From Gyrodactylus bullatarudis (taxonomy: Eukaryota; Platyhelminthes; Monogenea; Gyrodactylidea; Gyrodactylidae): a DNA stretch of 64,000 nucleotides. The notes below the pieces were generated by a model, which was not told the DNA's origin, did not search any database, and saw only the letters and a program-made list of their open reading frames with translations. Positions 1 to 11,438 of this stretch are shown one piece after another. Position 1 is the first letter of the stretch. Every line of letters starts with the position of its first letter. Both the position numbers and the translations under genes were made by a program. The stretch is taken from positions 310,001 to 374,000 of the forward strand of contig SSNU01000163.1 of assembly GCA_012064415.1 (NCBI GenBank). The letters run 5' to 3'.

Positions 1-25
1 GCGTAAATTTTGTAACTTATTCCAG

Positions 26-3000
26 ATTTGAAAATCATTGAATCTGAACATAGCCGATTAGAACTGGCTATGGGCCTCTTGGCTGACTGCATCTACAGAA
101 ACGAGGCCTTACTTACGGAGTCTGAAAGAGATATCCTACTGGGCATATTTCTAGCCCCTCGTCTTAGGTCTGGAGGAAAGCAGTATTATAAAACTTCGAG
201 AAAGCTATCAAGAAATAACTTTGTAAGGTCATTTTTATTGTTGACATTCGTCTCAGGCTTTCGAATTGAATGAAGATCTTCCAATCAGGGTTGGAACTCC
301 AATCCTCCAGTCGAAACTTAAAAAGGTAATCTTTTCTAACATAAGAATCTATTGTTTAGCAAAACAGTTCCAGACGACTCTCCACTCTTGGTACTTATCT
401 TAATCAAGATGACTTCAATAATGAAATAACAAGAACCCTAAATGATACTTGTGAATGTTGTGTCATCCTCAGTGGTGCTCTTGACATTTTCACTAGACCA
501 GTTATGAAGTTGTTAAGACTTAAAAGGCCAATCACTGAATCATTGTTAGTGGAGGTGGATAAACCGGTCCGATTCATATTTGTTTGCATGGGACCATCAG
601 ATCGAGGTGTTGACTACAATGAATTCGCACGATGTTTTGCCGTTATGATGAAGAACAGGGTAAGCTTCGTATAAAATTTTAATTAAATACAATTCCAGCG
701 ATTCAGGGCAGCCGCCTATGATGCAAATAGTGGAGAAAAACTTTTGTTAGCTTCGAATACATTTCTAGAGACATCAGTTGTCCTTCCTATAATTCATAAT
801 GTCACAGCTAACGTTCTTGGCGGAATGACCGAGCAAATAAGGAAATACGACAAGTCTATTTCGAAACCACGTCACAGTACAAGTCGTAAGTTTTGATCAA
901 TAAAAGTGAGCAACAATGGCATTTTATTCTCTCTCAATCTTGAATGCAGAGCTACTCTCTATGCCGAAAATTGACGAAGTTGTCAAAACAGACTTGAATG
1001 TAATCAAGGCAGCTGAACTTTTACCGCCAAAACATGAAAAAAGAAAAGTCGATTATCTAGGCAAATTTCGTAAGGATTTTTGGCCTCCACTGATTCAGGT
1101 CGCTCGATGCTTCAAGCCATACAAGGATAGATACAAGTCTGATTTTACTGATGCCTTTACACCTGAGAATGCCCCGATTGTTTTCTCCAGTGTCTTCTTC
1201 CTTTATTTTGTATGTCTTGGGCCTGCCATCACTTTCGGTGCAATTTTAAGTGAGTTCAAGTAAAATATATTTTAGATTCGCCCACTATGCCAGTCACAAC
1301 GGTCATCTTTGGATCTGGGTTCTACCTTCTACTTTTTGCATTGTTTGCTGGACAACCTTTAGCTATAATTGGCTTGACTGCGCCAACGTTTATCATTGAA
1401 ACTTCAATCATCAATTCGGCTGGAAAACTAGGCATCGAAGTGCCCACATTGCGATTTTGGGTTGCTGTTTATGGTGCAATGTTTGGTGTATTCTTTTTGG
1501 TCTTCAACTTGTCAGCGCTGACAAAGCATATTCGAGAGTCACTTGAGGAAATTTTCAATGGTTTCATCGACTGTTACTATGCTCTAAAAGCCTTGTTTAC
1601 AATGTTTAAAGTAATGAAATATTAATCTTATTTTATAGGCGATCAAAGCCTTCCGTCCGTCGCCAATAAGTCTCAATCCGTATTCCATGAATGGTACAAT
1701 ACCCTTGGACGAGTATAAAATGTCACAAAAGTTTGCTGTAGCCGGAACAAATCTATTTTTGGCTTTTGTCATGTTATTATTCTGCCTTATTTTGACCTCA
1801 TTTAAGAATGGAAACTTTTTCAGGAGAAAAGTGAGCCTGAAGTATTTTCTTTACAAATCTTTCTTTCTTAAAGATTCGTAAAATCTTGGGAGCTTTCAAT
1901 GTCCCCCTTGGGATCTTGTTAGTTGTCGGGCTAGAGAGGATCTTCTTTCAGGCTTTCCAGCTGCCCAAGTTACCCATTCCACCATCTGATCAGGTTGATC
2001 CCAAGCAATGGGTTTGGATTATTGATGTTTCTCGTTTGCATGACTACGGGAAATCAACATTGTTCGAGGTCCACTCGATAGCAGTACCGATTGGCCTAGC
2101 TTTGGCTGTTCTTGTCTTCACGGAATCAGCTCTGAATGGGTAATATTTTAAAAATTTATTGAAACCATATTTTTTTAGTATAACTGCATTAAAAAACAAG
2201 GCTAAAAAGACTGGCATTTTTGAAGCCGATTTCTTGTTGTTAACAGTTATATTTCCTCTTGTGAGTGGATTCCTTGGATGGCCATTTGTTTCTGGTGCTA
2301 CAGTCAGAACGATAAGTCATATTACTGCTCTTACTATAATGGAGGAGCGTCCACCTCCTGGAATTAGTGCCAAGTAAGTGATCGGCACCTATATGATATT
2401 GATCCATCTTCAAATTTATTTATGCTAGAGTCATAGGAACTGCGGAACAGCGTATGTCATCGACAATAGTGGCAATCCTTGTTACGTGCTCTGTCTTTAT
2501 TGGAACTGTCTTGCAGTATATTCCAATTGCGGCACTATATGGAATGTTCCTGTATATGGGCATAATGGGTCTTCGAGGTTTGATTTTAGTCAAGCGTCTT
2601 GTTGCCTTGTTTAAAAGAAGGAAGCATTGGAACGATTGGGAATACATCCGGGGATTACCTAGCAAGCATATTCTGGTATTTTCAGTTATAGAAGCAGCAT
2701 TTGTCGCTATTCTCGTAATTTTGAATATCATCTCAGAGTTTACGCCGGCAAAGCCAGCCTCTTTAGTATTTCCCCTTGTCATTGCAATCTACGGAATCTT
2801 GAGAGAGTTTATATTCCCCTTTTGGCCATGGATAGCTGGTTATCTACATATGGTAAGGCTTAATCTTTCTCAAATTTATCTAAAAGTCAGAAGAAGTCTT
2901 TTGTAGTTGGATGAAAAACACAAAGTTTCCGTAAATGGCCATGGTCATGGAGGTAATCATGGATCAGCTCCAGACGATGAAGCTAAAGATGAAATAAACG

Positions 3001-3263
3001 ACGGTTATTACAAGAGAACATCGTCCATAGAGGAATTCGGCACATTGTCAGGTCTACCTGCTGATCCAATCACAGATATAGGACACATTAATACCCTGAA
3101 TGAGGACACTTGGAAGGTTCGCAAGTCGACCGTTGACGAAAGAAAAATGTCGATAATGAATAATTTTGAGAACTACCGAAGCATTTTGGCTTCCTATTCA
3201 GGAAAAGAAATCAATGAATACAGTGACGAGGAACCCGAATATCCGAATACTTGGGCAACATAA
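26..3263 (+). CDS. SLC4-family (bicarbonate/borate-type) anion transporter, 5' end outside window
   Basis: Multi-pass membrane transporter of the SLC4 family, expected to move HCO3-, borate or H+/OH- across the plasma membrane. Eleven exons are visible: 26-222, 257-325, 360-659, 699-885, 950-1249, 1276-1610, 1639-1830, 1874-2139, 2179-2373, 2429-2852, 2907-3263. Phases match throughout, giving 939 residues in the window. The N-terminal cytoplasmic domain comes first. Membrane-domain hallmarks follow: GPAITFGAIL, FAGQPLAIIGLTAP, FNVPLGILLVVGLER, GWPFVSGATVRTISH and IPIAALYGMFLYMG. The tail has a His/Gly patch and is acidic. Phrases such as FNLS, TIMEER and YLHMLDEKH resemble SLC4A11 more than the AE or NBC groups, by memory only. 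Ten introns measure 26-64 nt. The first exon opens at an acceptor, so the true start lies upstream. Family is certain, subfamily is not. Confidence 0.93.
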
Positions 3264-4026
3264 CATAAGCACACTTTAAAACTTTCTTAAATCAATATTA
3301 ACATAAAAACTCAAGTAAATATTGTAATATTTCCCTTGTAAGACCACTTAAATGATGAGTCTCTTCTCTTGAATCAAATTAACCTTTAAAGTCATTTTTT
3401 AAACCAAAATAAAAAAAATCATATTTTTAACTGTTCTGTAACCTTGATTTTGAGATAAGTTACCGGTCAGAAAGTACCAATAATTTCAAAGAAAAATAGC
3501 AATTTTTAGCAAAATTAAATTTCAAAAGTAGTAAAATTCACCACTTTAAAAAGTCAATTCTTCAATAATGGTTTATTTATTGGCATATTCGATGAAATTA
3601 TATCTTTGTCTTGTTGAAACTTGGAACCTCAACATAATATTCCCATTAATACGATTAAACTCAAGACGAATGAAAATCAATGATTTACTCTGATTGGTTA
3701 ACGAATAATTATCCAATAATATTCGCGTTAAATCAAAGAATTTCTTCGTTCCTATAGATTTAAAGACAGGGTTCAATGGGTTTGAAATTTTAATATCAGG
3801 TTATCTAAGAGATTTGATATCGCTTGAAGACAATGATTTTATAATGGATAGGAAAAAAAGATGATAAAAATAGCAAAATTATTTCATTGAAACCAAAATA
3901 GACACAATATTATTTTGACCGCCCCTAGTAATTTACTAATCAAATTTTAGGATTTCATTTTGAACCATAATCCTGTATGAAGTAAAAAAAAGAGGGGGGT
4001 CTTTTAAGAAAGATCAAAATGAGAAA
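3264..4026. other. 3' flank between SLC4 gene and convergent small gene
   Basis: AT-rich. An AATAAA at 3408-3413 probably ends the SLC4 mRNA. The minus strand holds an acceptor-like CTATAG followed by an open frame of about 60 codons (stop near 3573), treated under findings as a possible terminal exon. A 12-base string at 3912-3923 matches the terminal repeat of the element at 11317-11438. Nothing else is convincing. Confidence 0.5.
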
Positions 4027-4032
4027 TTTATT
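4027..4032 (-). terminator. Poly(A) signal of the small Lys/Gly-rich gene
   Basis: AATAAA on the minus strand, about 80 nt after the stop codon at 4110. Confidence 0.5.
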
Positions 4033-4109
4033 TTAATAAAAGGTTTGAAAATCTTCTAAGCATTTTTTTCAGGTTCAACTGAAACTCGAAAGAGTCAAAG
4101 AGGGAAAGT

Positions 4110-4337
4110 TTAGTTCTTTCCCTTGCCTTTGCCCTGTGAGTGCTCACGGCCTTCCTTGGCCTTGGAGTTATCACGGCCTTCTTTGCCCTTTCCTTTGGCA
4201 TGTTCTCGGCCTTCACGGACCTTTCCCTTACCTTTGCCCTTTCCTTTGCCTTTGCCTTCTTCATCGGAGCCACTGCCTGAATCAGATTCAGAGACATTCT
4301 CTTCTTCTTTGCGATTCTTCTTTTCTTCGTCTGCCAT
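4110..4337 (-). CDS. Small Lys/Gly/Glu-rich disordered protein, paralogue of the gene at 5104
   Basis: Encodes 75 residues of very low complexity. It starts MADEEKK, has an acidic/serine stretch (VSESDSGSGSDEE), then GK repeats and EGREH motifs. No fold, signal peptide or membrane segment is visible, and I recognise no family. It is probably an intrinsically disordered, highly soluble protein. A TATAAAAAG box (4394-4402, minus strand) lies 57 nt before the ATG, and AATAAA on the minus strand (4027-4032) lies downstream, so this looks like a complete intronless gene. The start, the VS(E/D)S patch and the EGREH motifs are shared with the divergently transcribed protein starting at 5104, so the two are paralogues. 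Function is unknown. Confidence 0.7.
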   Translation of the reverse strand: MADEEKKNRKEEENVSESDSGSGSDEEGKGKGKGKGKGKVREGREHAKGKGKEGRDNSKAKEGREHSQGKGKGKN

Positions 4338-4393
4338 TTGTATATTTGTATTGAGAAGGACTAGTTTTTCTTAATTCAGTAAAAGAGTTTCCT

Positions 4394-4402
4394 CTTTTTA
4401 TA
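4394..4402 (-). promoter_or_regulatory. TATA box of the small Lys/Gly-rich gene
   Basis: TATAAAAAG read on the minus strand, 57 nt upstream of the ATG at 4337. This leaves room for a leader of about 25-30 nt. Paired with the TATA box of the divergent gene at 5046. Confidence 0.6.
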
Positions 4403-5045
4403 CATAAATCTCTCAGATTTCATTGGATAATCCATCCGACACTGTTCAATCAATTAAATCCTACTCTTGCTTGAGTTGAAATTAATACATGAAGCATTGA
4501 TTTTTTAGTATCTCACTCTTTCTTATCTGATTTAAATTTACTTGCATTTCGAGAGGATAAAATCTATATTTGAGAATATGATGTAAGAGATAAGTTCCTG
4601 ATTGAAATTCATTCATAATTGAAATTGGTAAATTTCGCTTAAATGATGAAAGTCAAAACCTTTTCAGGCCTATTAAGGACTTTATCTAAACCAATAATGA
4701 AACTGCAAGATAATTCCAAAATAAAAAATTTGGTATTCAATTAATACTATTAATTGAATTTAGGCTAATTTCTCTTATAAGTTGAAAAAAGTTCAATTAG
4801 AAGAATGTGAAAAATTCTATTTTAATTCTTGGTTAATAAATATTAAATTGAATAAGTCCAATTGACCAAAATCGGGGGGTTTTCCAAGGCTCTAAAATCG
4901 GTTTGTATTCCCGAAAAGGTTACAAAATCAAATGTACAGACACTTCAAAAATATGAATATAGAGGCATAATTAAACAAATGTCAACATTCTACAGTTACA
5001 GAATCCAAGCTAACCAATAAAACCATTGCCTTGAATCTTTCAAAG

Positions 5046-5053
5046 TATAAATA
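5046..5053 (+). promoter_or_regulatory. TATA box of the repetitive charged-protein gene
   Basis: TATAAATA lies 51 nt before the ATG at 5104. It overlaps an in-frame ATG at 5053. Transcription should begin about 30 nt after the box, so the 5053 ATG lies upstream of the mRNA start and 5104 is the better start. Confidence 0.6.
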
Positions 5054-5103
5054 TGTATATTTATAGCAAAAGTAAGAGTACTCTTCGATTGAGAATTACA
5101 GAC

Positions 5104-5907
5104 ATGGCAGACGATGATAAGAAATACTTAAAAGTGACAGAAGAAGATGTCTCTGACTCTGCCTCTGAAACTGATAAGAAAGAGAGCCAAGATCATCCCA
5201 AGGGTAAAAGAAAGCCAAGAGAAGGTAATTCTAAGCCCAAGACCCCCCGTGATAAGTCAAAAGGGGTAGAAGGTCGTGAGCATACCAAGGCAAAAGCGCC
5301 TCGTGATAAATCAAAGGCAGATGAAGCTCCTAAAGATAAAAAGGCCACCAATGATGAACCAAAAGCAGATGCAACAGTAGAAGATAAAAAGACCACTGCC
5401 GATAAACCAAAGGAAGAGGAGGTGTCTGAACATCCCAAGAACAAAGCCCCTCGCGACAAATCAAAACCATCAGAAGGTCATGAGCATACCAAGGCCAAAG
5501 CGCCTCGTGACAAGTCAAAGGCAGATGAAGCTCCTAAAGATAAAAAGGCCACTGTCGATAAACCAAAGGAAGAGGAGGTCTCTGAACCACCCAAGACCAA
5601 GACCCCCCGTGATAAGTCAAAAGGAGTAGAAGGTCGTGAGCATACCAAGGCAAAAGCGCCTCGTGATAAATCAAAGGCAGATGAAGCTCCTAAAGATAAA
5701 AAGGCCACCAATGATGAACCAAAAGCAGATGCAACAGTAGAAGATAAAAAGACCACTGCCGATAAACCAAAGGAAGAGGAGGTGTCTGAACATCCCAAGA
5801 ACAAAGCCCCTCGCGACAAATCAAAGCATACCGAGGCCAAAGCGCCTCGTGACAAGTCAAAGGTAGGAGAGGGTCGTGACCGTTCCAAGGCCCAAAGGGA
5901 TAACTAG
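5104..5907 (+). CDS. Repetitive Lys/Asp/Pro-rich disordered protein with a duplicated 120-residue unit
   Basis: Encodes 267 residues. It starts MADDDKKYLK, then an acidic/serine patch (EEDVSDSASETD), then tandem motifs built from (K/A)PRDKSK, EGREHTKAK, APKDKKAT and KPKEEEVSE. It is extremely hydrophilic, with almost no Cys, Trp or large hydrophobics, so probably disordered. No signal peptide, membrane segment or known domain is visible. The start is chosen at 5104 because the divergent paralogue also begins MADxxKK and because a TATA box sits at 5046. A 360 bp block is repeated nearly perfectly inside the gene. AATAAA at 5965-5970 follows the stop. Superficially it resembles LEA-like or chaperone-like stress proteins or linker-histone tails, but I can assign no function. 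Confidence 0.75.
   Translation: MADDDKKYLKVTEEDVSDSASETDKKESQDHPKGKRKPREGNSKPKTPRDKSKGVEGREHTKAKAPRDKSKADEAPKDKKATNDEPKADATVEDKKTTADKPKEEEVSEHPKNKAPRDKSKPSEGHEHTKAKAPRDKSKADEAPKDKKATVDKPKEEEVSEPPKTKTPRDKSKGVEGREHTKAKAPRDKSKADEAPKDKKATNDEPKADATVEDKKTTADKPKEEEVSEHPKNKAPRDKSKHTEAKAPRDKSKVGEGRDRSKAQRDN
5239..5826 (+). repeat. 360 bp near-identical internal tandem duplication
   Basis: Bases 5239-5466 and 5599-5826 match at a fixed offset of 360 bp. The aligned blocks 5281-5460 and 5641-5820 are identical at every base. One substitution is seen just upstream (GGGGTA versus GGAGTA). The unit is 120 codons, so reading frame is kept. Because synonymous sites are identical too, the duplication or a gene-conversion event is recent. 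Confidence 0.9.
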
Positions 5908-5964
5908 GTCTTTCATCTATTCAAAATTTAAAATCTTTTGAAGAATTCTATTTTTTAAGTTTAG

Positions 5965-5970
5965 AATAAA
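5965..5970 (+). terminator. Poly(A) signal of the repetitive charged-protein gene
   Basis: AATAAA, 58 nt after the stop codon. Confidence 0.5.
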
Positions 5971-6589
5971 TTTACTTTGTTTCTTATTCTCTCCCAGATA
6001 CAGTTTGGTTTTCATTCTGAACCAAGGAAAAAAATGATTAAATTTTGAAATTGCACCTATCCCCTAAAAGAATGATTGAATTAATTCTCACAGTAGAATT
6101 AGTTTGAGAAATATTGGAATTAAATCTGGGTTTTAGCTCGATTTTAAAGTATATATTCAATAAGACTATTCTTCAGAATCATTAATTTCAGTTGAAAGTG
6201 ATTCCTAGATAATCTTTCCTATGCTGTTCTAGAGGTTGATGCTTATTAATTAACAGGTACAAAAAAATAAAGAAATAATAATCTTCCCATCTAGTTCTAT
6301 GAGAACAAAGTTTATCTCTGATTCTGTGGATTAATTTCAAAGCTACAGGAGCCTGACTTTCTACGAACGGATCATAATGAATTAAAATTTTCAAGTAAAA
6401 ATAATGCCAGGATTTTACTCACATATAAGGCCTTTATTTCGTCTATATAAGTTAATAATTTAATTCTAAAAACCTACATACTGATGAGTATGCCCGAAAT
6501 AAAGGCCCTATTTTTGTCATCAGATTTTAATGTTACTTAGTCTGAATCAGAATCGGTCAAATTACCATGCAATATATACTTTTTTATCT

Positions 6590-6722
6590 ACAATTATTTC
6601 GTTCTAGGTGCTTAGTTAATAAATCCCCCAGGTTCGTCTTACTTGTAAATGAATTAGCTCATGTTGCTGAATGCTGACCAGCCTGTGGTAAATCTCCTAA
6701 GCACCTAGAACGAAATAATTGT
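6590..6722. repeat. Element with perfect 26 bp inverted repeats; diverged relative at 42322
   Basis: 6590-6615 and 6697-6722 are perfect reverse complements (26 of 26) around an 81 nt centre. A second, smaller perfect inverted repeat (13 bp, GGCCTTTATTTCG) pairs 6429-6441 with 6495-6507. The centre shares several strings with 42322-42426, suggesting an interspersed family. It could be a short non-autonomous DNA transposon or a structured RNA. Confidence 0.7.
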
Positions 6723-9700
6723 AAATATCTTTCTACTTATTCTTGTGTTCAACATGAATCTGATTGGAAATATTGCTAATCTTGCAATGCAAGCCAAAAG
6801 ACAACGTTAAAGTTAGTCTCGGTTTAGTTCTTGTCTTTCTTCAAAATCTACTGTATTTCTCAAAAGAAAGCTTTTCCTAAGTCTGATTTGAAAGATTTGC
6901 CAGATCTATTTAATAAAATTCAAATTGATAAATTATTTTGATTATCGAGAAAAATCAACCGTAACAGTCTGGTTTTTTTATCGATCCAAAATTCAATCAT
7001 AGGATCATTTAGTGAACAAGTGATACAAATTTTACTTACTGAGACAAGGAATTAGTAATTAACAATGGGATGCAATAACGTTTTACAAAGCTATCATTAT
7101 TTTCGAAAGAATATTCCTCAATTCACCCTCTAAATGTTAGTGTACAGTGTTCAAAGAATATCAACGTCAATGCCCGTGATTACTATGAAATAGTTGATTT
7201 TGCTGAGGAAGTATATGGGTTATTATTTAATATATATTAAATAATGTTATAAATTTACATATCTTTTTCCTAGATTCTTCTATTGAATAGACAAAATCAA
7301 ATTATTTGATAGAGATTTACCATTAGTAAATTACTATCATAATTTATTTGTAGCAAAACCTCACGAATTACTTCTAAGTAGTTATCAAAAATTTACGCTC
7401 CAATGTCTAAAAATTAAGTCAGTTGATACTATTATGTCACAGGTTTTTTTTGGACCTAGAGAATTCATATTAATATCATGAAAATCAGCGTAAAATTATC
7501 TATCAGATTAGGGGTTTTTTCGATTTTCATGTACCACCCCTTGTGTTCACTGATACTCAACAAAGTTGTTTCAGTTACAAAAATAAAATCATGTTTATAC
7601 TTGCAAGTATAAATAGTAACAGTATAATTTATTATATATTTTTAGACGATATAAGATCTCAATTTCTTTCATCAGCAATATCACTATAATAAAAAAATCT
7701 GAATTGTGAGTAAGTGTTATTTCGATTTCTTGATCCTTTTCATGACGCGGCTAATACAAATCCTATGCTTGATTTTCTTTATTTCTCAAGAATGCACAAA
7801 AATTTTAAGTTCAAATTAATTTTTAGTCCTATCAACCGCCTTTGTTCAACGTGAATTTCCAAGTGGCTTATCAAATGATCTTTTAATGAGCCAGCCGATT
7901 TCCATTAAGTTCTTGAGCATCTTGATGAGACTGTATTCAATCAAAAGAATATATGTATACTTCAAGAATTGTATATACCATTGTATTGTATGTACCATTG
8001 ATACTTGAAATATGTTTCCTTATGTGCGTATACCGTATTCATGGGAAAAAGTTTTCTTCGTGAGAATTCTTCCTCTCCAAAAACTACGCCCAAGGAACAA
8101 TTCAATACACTAATATTTTAAAGTGTCCGTTTTTAATTTGAAGACATTCTCAAGAAGAAGAGAGGGGTGTGAGTGGATATCATCATTATCACTCATAATT
8201 AGATACAGATTTAGTTGGCCCAACCCATCATAACCATAAAAATAATAAAAACATACTTTAAGGGTTTTTCTTGTTGATGAACAAAGTTAAGTTAATAAAT
8301 ATCACTGTTTATGTGTGAGAAACGATGAAGGGTTTGGCGTTTCTAGCCTGTGAAATGTGTGTCCGTTAATTTGTAAGGAAACATCTTGAAACAAATACTC
8401 TATGGAATAAATGTTTGAAACAAGCAAGAAATTGTACAGTGTACAGAAATTGTGTTGATTTTTATTTTAAAATCTAAAATCTAGGGAAAATGAACTATGA
8501 AAGATATTCAAGGTTGTCTACCCTAGGCTATCATGACAGATCCAGACTCTAAACTCTAAGCATGAGATGTTGATTACACGCCCCTTCACTAGTGAAATTT
8601 ATCGGGATTTAGAGTTTACAATTATGATTTATGCTAGCCAGACTGAGAATTTCAATTTTAAAAAAAGTGACACCAATTATTTGGCCCAATTTGCAACATG
8701 TTCTACATTAGGGTAATATAAAATTTTATTTTCTCAATTTTGTCCTTTCTCGTAGTGAAATTCATTGAAAAACCCTTGGCGTGTGTTCAAAAATTGTCAT
8801 CTTCAATCGAGATTTTGTATATCAGAAAAAACTTGAAAACGTATGGTTTTATAGGAAAAAATGCTTAGTTTTCGATAATCTTCAAAATGAGATTAAGGCT
8901 GGTAAAAGTTGAAAAATTTGGCCTACTCTATTCTACATATATTTGTTTATTTCCATAACTAAATGAAAGAACTTTCATCTTCTGCTCTAGCTGTTATATT
9001 ATCCATCTTAATAAAGACAGTGAATTATACATTTTGTTATCAATGGAAATTTTCGGCGTCATCTATAGAAAAATATTTTGTTTGGGATCATTTTTGGAAA
9101 TTATTCAGCGACTCCGGACCATCAAAATGGAGATTCCATAATCCCGTTTGATTTATTTATTCATCCTTTGGAATCAAGAAAAATTCAAATATCAATAAAT
9201 CAACGGGAAGGAGAGAATTGGTGGGGAGATGTCACTTGTAGATATTTTTGTGACAAAAATGTATTTTCACATTCTACACCTAATTAAACTGAACTTTATG
9301 TTCATCTAAAATAGCTGATTTGAATCAAAATTCACATGTGCAGTGCATTAACCCCCCCCCCATAAATTGCGCGTACTGAATTCTACTGAATTTTATTGAA
9401 TGTGGCAAAAATTTACGATTAAATCTAGTGGACATTAACAAGAAGAATTCGCATAAAAAATATTTTGATTATGGGAAGCCGGTTAAATATCGCAGGGTCG
9501 TTAAAATGAAACGATGTTTAATTAACGATAACTTTCTACAGTTATTGAAATGACAAAATTTTAGATATCTGAAATAAGATTAGACGAAAAAAACAAATTT
9601 AATTCACCATTCGTCATTAAAAATAGTGATCTTGTCATGCCATGAGTTGATAAGTGGCCAAAAAATGGCCTCTCTTTCAATGTGCATTGACTTTTGGAAT

Positions 9701-11316
9701 AAAATTGATTTTGATTTTGTAGATAATAAAATTGAATCTGAAATTGAAGGATCTTAGATTTTTCAATTATGTCCGCTGGTAGGTTACAATTCAAAAGGCT
9801 ATAGGATAGAAATTAAGTATTGTTATGCAATAAATTATGAATCAAGAAATAAATTTTCAAAATTAGTCTTTACAAGAATAAAGTGCGTAAAATGTTAGTT
9901 AGAGGATAGAAAACTATTTTGTTTTTTGTCAATCTCTCGTATATAATATAAGTTGTCATAAGAATCAGTTAACCCTAATTGTTTTCTCATCGCCCAATCG
10001 TTATGCTGATTTCGGTTTTGCAAGCCGAAACTCATTCAAAAGATAAAGATGCTTGAATTGTGAGATATATTGAGCAGGTGATTCGTCTTCAACTTCAGCC
10101 CATTGTTTTTCACAGAGAAGTTGTAAATATTTCTTGAAAAAACCCTCCCTTTACAAATTATCCCTGAATAGTAACTTGATTAGAAGTATTTTAAGCATGT
10201 TTAAACTCAAATTATCGCCTGAGAAAGGTGAGTTTTCCCACTAGATTCTAAATAAAAAAAGGGACAAAAAGGGTTAAATGGAAGAATCATGGCGAGTTTT
10301 CTAGGACATCAAGTCTCAAATTATAGGATGTTTTTCATATTTTTTAATGGGAATATTATTATTATTATATTGTATGTGGAAGGGAGGATACATTCATCTT
10401 GGATAGATGTATGTTGCCTCATGTTGCCTAGGTATTCTTGTATTCAAAGAAATCTTTATATTTTTTTAATTTACCTCTCTTTGAGGTACCCAGAAAAGAA
10501 GGTATTATTATGTACACATATATGTTCAGTGTGTAATAGTGTCTATTCAATTTTTAACCTTGGGTACATTGTGAAATTGTAATAGGTTTTTGTCTTTATC
10601 AAATTTTGATTCATCACCTTACCGTGCCATTTTACCTGTAGTTGAATGTATTTATATTCTATATATCATACTGAAAAATACTCACAAGTAATAGAATTTC
10701 ATTCAGCCAATACACACTCTTTTTTTAGTTAATGAATTGTGTTTTTTACGCAATCATCATTACAGCAGTAGTAGTAGTATGTGGAGTCCACATAATGCAA
10801 TGTATTAAGAAGTGTAGATATAAATCTCCCTTTTATGGGAAAATATATAAAACACCCGCTGAGTATTTTTATTCTTCAATTTCATTGCAAATTCTCTATA
10901 AAAATCATTTTTTGCATTAGAACAGTGAAAGGGAACAATAATAATGCATTCGAGGGTGGTGTTAGGGATCATGAATAATAATTTTATTTTTCCCAGAAAA
11001 GGAAAAAATAACCAGGGATATTTATTATCAAATAACGCATTCAAAATACACCCTAACACGATTTGTGACTTTGTGAAAAAACCTGTTCTTTTTTTATTGT
11101 TTGGACAAAAACAAAAAATTCAAATTTCTTCTCGGAATTAATCATTTGCCCCAGTTCAGAGAAAAATAATCAGAATTCCTGATCGTAGCTGGGAAATGTG
11201 AAGGTTAATCCTAGTGTAATTTGATACTGGGCCCCAGAGGTTGAAAAAAGAAGGCCTGCATTCTTCATTCAATGTTACAGTCGTATTTCAAGTTAGTCCA
11301 GTTATTAGTTATGACT

Positions 11317-11438
11317 ATGGCGGTCAAAATGCTATTTTTTGATATGTTTCTGCGTAACCCAAACGAAAATTTTTTTTTATAATTTACTCACAACTAATAT
11401 TTTTTCATATGCTATAAAAGTGCCATTTTCTGACCGCC
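11317..11438. mobile_element. Short MITE-like element with GGCGGTCA terminal repeats
   Basis: Ends in inverted GGCGGTCA...TGACCGCC. A 12 bp direct repeat, TTAGTTATGACT, sits on both sides (11305-11316 and 11439-11450) and looks like a target-site duplication. The body is AT-rich and non-coding. No transposase is nearby. The TIR string GGCGGTCAAAAT also occurs reversed at 3912-3923. Confidence 0.6.

Noticed and set aside
4123..4374. Plus-strand Pro/Ser/Leu-rich frames opposite the small Lys/Gly gene
   Set aside because: They are the antisense of a simple-sequence coding region. The minus frame has the TATA box, the start and a paralogue.
5053..5103. Longer start for the repetitive charged protein (MYIYSKSK...)
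   Set aside because: The ATG overlaps the TATA box, and the paralogue starts at the equivalent of 5104.
5239..5826. CRISPR-like array
   Set aside because: The repeats are a 120-codon in-frame duplication in an animal gene, without short repeats and unique spacers.
5193..5888. Minus-strand frames opposite the repetitive gene
   Set aside because: They mirror the repeats of the real gene and lack a promoter or homologue.
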